From contig PGZH01000005.1 in NCBI GenBank assembly GCA_002840155.1, forward strand, positions 470,550-534,549: a DNA stretch of 64,000 bases, read 5' to 3'. A program made the position numbers and the translations under genes. Below the pieces are notes generated by a model that was not told where the DNA came from, searched no databases, and saw nothing but the letters and a program-made list of their open reading frames with translations. Positions 60,575 through 64,000 of this stretch are shown in pieces. The DNA comes from Gammaproteobacteria bacterium HGW-Gammaproteobacteria-13. GTDB taxonomy: Bacteria; Pseudomonadota; Gammaproteobacteria; Pseudomonadales; Pseudomonadaceae. The first letter of the stretch is position 1, and every line of letters starts with the position of its first letter.

Positions 60575-61951
60575 CTAGCGCTCGCGCAACGCCTCGCTGC
60601 GGGCACGGATAATCGGTTTGAGCAGGTAGCTGAGCACGCTCTTCTTGCCGGTGATGATATCCACCGACGCGACCATGCCGGGGATGATCAGCAAAGGGTT
60701 TTCCTCGGTGCCCAGGTGGCTCTTGTTGGTGCGCAGCTTGATCACATAAAAGCTGTTGCCATCATCGTCGGTCACGGTGTCGGCACCGATCTGTTCCAGT
60801 TCGGCCTTGAGCCCGCCGTAGATGGTGTAGTCATAGGCGGTGAACTTGACCATCGCCTCCTGCCCCGGATGCAGGAAGGCAATGTCCTGCGGACGAATGC
60901 GCGCTTCGACCAACAGGTTCTCGCCCAGCGGTACGATCTCCACCAGGTCGCTGCCCGGCTGAATCACCCCACCGATGGTGTTAACCAGCAGCTGCTTGAC
61001 GATGCCGCGCACCGGCGAGATCACTAAGGTGCGGTTGACCCGGTCTTCCAGCGCCTTGCCGGTTGACTGGATCTTGCTCAGCTCGGTGCGGGCCTCGTTA
61101 AGCTGAGCCAGCGCCTCGCTGCGAAAACGCCCACGGGTTTCATCGATCTTGCGCTCGACTTCCTTGATCGCCGCCTCGGCACGCGGCATCGCCAGGGTGG
61201 TGGCTTCCAGCTGGCCGCGCGCTTCTACTTCGGCACGCTTGAGGCGCAACACTTCCACCTGGGAGATCGCGCCCTGGGCCACCAGCGGCTCGGACATCTG
61301 CACTTCCTGGCGCAGCAAATTGAGGCTGTTGCGGAACTGCCCTTGCTTGGAGGCAAACTCACGCAGCTCCTGCTGCCGTTGAATCAACTGCTCTTCCAGG
61401 CCCGCCACTTCATCGAGCAATTGCTGCTTGCGGCTGTTGAACAGCTCGATTTCGTTATCCGCCTGGCCGCCGGCCTTCTCACGCACTTCATCGGTCACCA
61501 CCAGCTCGCGGTCCTGCACTTCGGCGCTGAGGCGCTCGACGCGCAGCAGCAGGGCCAGGCGATCCGCTTCGGTTTCGCCGACGTTGGAGGCAAAACGGGT
61601 GTCGTCTAGGCGCAGCAGTGGATCGCCAACGTCGACAATCTGCCCTTCACGGACAAACAGCTCGGCGACGATGCCGCCTTCCAGGTTCTGGATTTTCTGC
61701 AGCCGCGAGGACGGAATCGCCTTGCCGTCGCCTCGGGTCACTTCATCGACCACGGCGAAATTGGCCCACAACAGGCAGAACACCACAAAGGCGATCAAGC
61801 CCCAGATGGTCAGGCGCACCACCCGTGGCGCATCCTCGATCAACGCTTTGTTGACCTCTGGCAGCGGCTCATCGCCCAGCTCATCGTGGCTGCCGAAATA
61901 AGCCGCAACGGCCTGACGCAGGCTCCTTTTTTCGGGCGCTTTAGCTGACAC
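60575..61951 (-). CDS. lapC: Type I secretion membrane fusion protein LapC (HlyD family)
   Basis: 458 residues. A short cytoplasmic N-terminus, one membrane helix at about 50-70 (IWGLIAFVVFCLLWANFAVV), a lipoyl/barrel half (SRLQKIQNLEGGIVAELFV), a long coiled coil (about 115-290), then the second barrel half (ISPVRGIVKQLLVNTIGGVI) and the HlyD C-terminal box. It links the LapB ATPase to an outer-membrane channel for export of a giant adhesin. It overlaps lapB by 11 bases. The adhesin gene is not in the window, so the Lap names rest on family likeness. Confidence 0.88.
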   Translation of the reverse strand: MSAKAPEKRSLRQAVAAYFGSHDELGDEPLPEVNKALIEDAPRVVRLTIWGLIAFVVFCLLWANFAVVDEVTRGDGKAIPSSRLQKIQNLEGGIVAELFVREGQIVDVGDPLLRLDDTRFASNVGETEADRLALLLRVERLSAEVQDRELVVTDEVREKAGGQADNEIELFNSRKQQLLDEVAGLEEQLIQRQQELREFASKQGQFRNSLNLLRQEVQMSEPLVAQGAISQVEVLRLKRAEVEARGQLEATTLAMPRAEAAIKEVERKIDETRGRFRSEALAQLNEARTELSKIQSTGKALEDRVNRTLVISPVRGIVKQLLVNTIGGVIQPGSDLVEIVPLGENLLVEARIRPQDIAFLHPGQEAMVKFTAYDYTIYGGLKAELEQIGADTVTDDDGNSFYVIKLRTNKSHLGTEENPLLIIPGMVASVDIITGKKSVLSYLLKPIIRARSEALRER

Positions 61952-64000
61952 TGATCTGCCCCTTCTTCAGCGCTTCCATCACGCTACCTTTCGGCCCGTC
62001 GGCGATGATCTGCCCACGGTCGACAATGATCAGCCGGTCGACCAGGCTAAGCATCGAAGCACGGTGGGTCACCAGCAACAGGGTCTTAGTACCAATCACC
62101 GCAGACAAACGCTGCTTGAGACGTTCTTCGCCGGTGTTGTCCATGGCGCTGGTCGGTTCATCGAGCAGCAGAATCGGCGGATCGAGCAACAGCGCACGCG
62201 CCAGGGCAACGTTCTGCCGCTGACCGCCGGAGAGGTTCTGACCGCGCTCGCCAACCTGTAGCTCATAGCCTTTCGGGTGCAGTCGGGCGAATTCGTGCAC
62301 ACCAGCCAGTTCGGCGGCCTGCAACACCAGCTCGTCTTCGACATAGCGCGCGCCGGACACCAGGTTGTCGCGCAGGGTGCCGCTGAACAGCTGAATATCC
62401 TGTGGTACATAGCCGATGTTGTGCCGCAGATCGCTGACATCCAGCTGGCGCACATCGATGCCATCGACCAGCAGGCTGCCACCATCGGGCTGATACAGGC
62501 CGACAATCAGCTTGGCCAGCGAGCTTTTGCCCGAGCCACTGCGGCCGATAATGCCAATCTTCTCGCCGGGACGAACCACCAGGTTGATGCCCAGCAGAGC
62601 GGCCTGCTGCTGATCCGGGTAATGGAATTCCAGCTGACGGAACTCGATAGCGCCCTGCAGCGACTGGCGCTTGAGCGGGCGCTCATCGGCGTGGCGCTCC
62701 TGCGGCAGCTCCATCATCTGGTTGACCGACTCGAGGGTCACCCGCGCCTGCTGATAGCGCGTCAGCAGACCGGAAATCTGCGTCAACGGCCCCAGGGCGC
62801 GGCTGCTGAGCATGTAACAAGCAATCAGCCCGCCCATGCTCAGGTTGCCGTCGATGATCTGGTACACGCCGAGCACAATCACCACCACACCCGCCAGTTG
62901 CTGCAGCAGCATGGTGGCGTTCATCGCCAGGCTGGAGAGCATGCGCGCGCGCAACTCCAGGCGACTGAGGGTGCCGATGGTCTGCTCCCACAGATACTGG
63001 CGCTCGCTTTCGGCGTTATTGACCTTGACCGCATCCAGCCCGGCCAGGCTCTCGATCAGGCTCGACTGGCGCTCACCCGCCAGGGCCATGGTGCGCTGCA
63101 TGGTCTCGGCCAGCGGACGCTGCAAGGCCCAGCCGATCAAGGCCACCAGCGGGAAGGCCAGCACCGGAATCCACACCAGGTGACCGCCGATCATGGCGAT
63201 CACCGCAAGAATCAGCAGGGTAAACGGCAGGTCGATGACGCTGGCCAACGTCAGCGAGGCGAGGAAATCGCGCAGACTCTGAAATTCGTGGATGTTCTGC
63301 GCAAAGCTGCCAACCCGCGCCGGGCGGAACTTCATGGCCATGCCGACGATGCGTTCGAACAGCGTGGCGGAGATGATCAGGTCGGTCTTCTTGCCGGCCA
63401 GATCCAGGCATAGGCCGCGCAGGGTCTTCAGCAGCAGATCGAAGAAGAACACCCCGGTGATGCCAATCGCTAGCACCCACAGAGTGGCTTCGGCTTGGTT
63501 GGGCACCACGCGGTCGTACACGTTCATTACGAACAGCGGCGTGGCCAGGCCGATCAGGTTGATCAGAAAACTCGCCGCGATGGCATCGATATACAACCAG
63601 CGCGAACGCTTGAGGGTGTCACGAAACCAGGAGGTGGCGCGCGGGATCAGCTCGCCACGGTTGAAATCAAACTTATGCTGCGGCTGGGCAAAGAACACCC
63701 GCCCGCTGTAATCCTCGGCCAGCGCCTCGGCACTGACGCGCACCTCGCCGCCCTCACTTTCGCTGGGCATGATGCGCGCCCGACCCACATCATCCCAACC
63801 CAGCAGAATGGCGCTGCGGCCATCGTGCAGCAGCAACAAGGCAGGCATCGCCAGGGCCGGAATCTTCTCCAGGCCACGACGCAACCAGCGCCCCTGCAAC
63901 CCCGCACGCGCCGCCGCACGCGGCAGCAACTCGGCACTCAGGCGCTGCTCAGGCAGCGGCAGGCCTGCGGTGAGCATCGCGCGGCTGACCGACTTCTGGT
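61941..64000 (-). CDS. lapB: Type I secretion ABC transporter LapB (5' end outside window)
   Basis: The frame is still open at the right edge: codons upstream of the internal ATG at 63977 read QKSVSRA, so about 686 residues are visible. The N-terminal region (about 1-125) resembles a C39-peptidase-like domain without a visible catalytic cysteine, as in LapB-type exporters that do not cleave their substrate. Six membrane helices follow (for example IAASFLINLIGLATPLFVM), then the ATPase with GRSGSGKSSLAKLIVG, LSGGQRQNVALARALLL and ILLLDEPTSAMD. It energises adhesin export with LapC. Confidence 0.9.
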   Translation of the reverse strand, partial: QKSVSRAMLTAGLPLPEQRLSAELLPRAAARAGLQGRWLRRGLEKIPALAMPALLLLHDGRSAILLGWDDVGRARIMPSESEGGEVRVSAEALAEDYSGRVFFAQPQHKFDFNRGELIPRATSWFRDTLKRSRWLYIDAIAASFLINLIGLATPLFVMNVYDRVVPNQAEATLWVLAIGITGVFFFDLLLKTLRGLCLDLAGKKTDLIISATLFERIVGMAMKFRPARVGSFAQNIHEFQSLRDFLASLTLASVIDLPFTLLILAVIAMIGGHLVWIPVLAFPLVALIGWALQRPLAETMQRTMALAGERQSSLIESLAGLDAVKVNNAESERQYLWEQTIGTLSRLELRARMLSSLAMNATMLLQQLAGVVVIVLGVYQIIDGNLSMGGLIACYMLSSRALGPLTQISGLLTRYQQARVTLESVNQMMELPQERHADERPLKRQSLQGAIEFRQLEFHYPDQQQAALLGINLVVRPGEKIGIIGRSGSGKSSLAKLIVGLYQPDGGSLLVDGIDVRQLDVSDLRHNIGYVPQDIQLFSGTLRDNLVSGARYVEDELVLQAAELAGVHEFARLHPKGYELQVGERGQNLSGGQRQNVALARALLLDPPILLLDEPTSAMDNTGEERLKQRLSAVIGTKTLLLVTHRASMLSLVDRLIIVDRGQIIADGPKGSVMEALKKGQISVS

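Overview
This window is chromosomal DNA from a Pseudomonas (sensu lato). The evidence is the gene content and order: a fliE-to-fliK flagellar operon with hptB-hsbR-hsbA embedded in it, the algU-mucA-mucB-mucC-mucD stress locus followed by lepA-lepB-rnc-era-recO-pdxJ, the tctDE/opdH-tctCBA tricarboxylate locus, an mmsR/mmsA valine-degradation locus, and lapBC. Most of the DNA is GC-rich. The exception is about 49.3-52.0 kb, which is AT-rich and looks acquired. No rRNA, tRNA, CRISPR array, transposase or integrase was seen.

Layout. (1) 1-10.4 kb, minus strand: fliE-F-G-H-I-J, then the HsbA/HsbR/HptB partner-switching and phosphorelay proteins, then fliK, then the start of fliL. Sigma-54 sites precede fliE, fliK and fliL, and a terminator follows fliK. 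(2) 10.4-19.0 kb: a VF530-family protein, putP, an HDOD protein, and a compact four-gene operon (periplasmic cupredoxin, cache-HAMP-GGDEF-EAL protein, DUF3034 barrel-like protein, lipoprotein truncated globin) with an AraC regulator upstream. (3) 19.2-23.0 kb, plus strand: an unrecognised membrane-anchored protein, a chagasin-like lipoprotein, a lysoplasmalogenase-family protein, and cmoA-cmoB. (4) 23.1-33.5 kb, minus strand: algU-mucABCD (autoregulated envelope-stress sigma factor, anti-sigma factors, HtrA protease), lepA, lepB, a DUF4845 protein, rnc, era, recO, pdxJ. (5) 33.9-39.1 kb: nadB; sdhE-ygfX on the opposite strand; ygfZ; a second HDOD protein; a periplasmic substrate-binding protein. 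(6) 39.1-47.1 kb: the TctDE two-component system divergent from opdH-tctC-tctB-tctA and an AbrB-family permease. (7) 47.4-49.1 kb: a DUF6279 lipoprotein and ung. (8) 49.3-52.0 kb: an AT-rich island with an Mrr-like endonuclease, a soluble histidine-kinase-like protein and a stand-alone receiver in one tight operon. This is the best candidate here for an undescribed, possibly anti-phage, system. (9) 52.0-60.4 kb: mmsR divergent from mmsA, an orphan substrate-binding protein, acyl-CoA dehydrogenase, enoyl-CoA hydratase, 3-hydroxyisobutyryl-CoA hydrolase and mmsB, together a valine catabolic route with a palindromic repeat in several of the gaps. (10) 60.6-64 kb: lapC and the 3' part of lapB, the type I exporter of a large adhesin.

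Several signals are not explained by the genes. There is a dispersed triple-hairpin element whose terminal stem shows compensatory changes between copies (36.2 and 41.3 kb). Three short tandem duplications lie exactly on gene junctions and copy start codons (fliG/fliH, tctD/tctE, tctA/abrB). A palindromic element of about 140 bp occurs three times, and numerous REP-like hairpins are present. All assignments come from reading the sequence and from memory of protein families; no database search was run.
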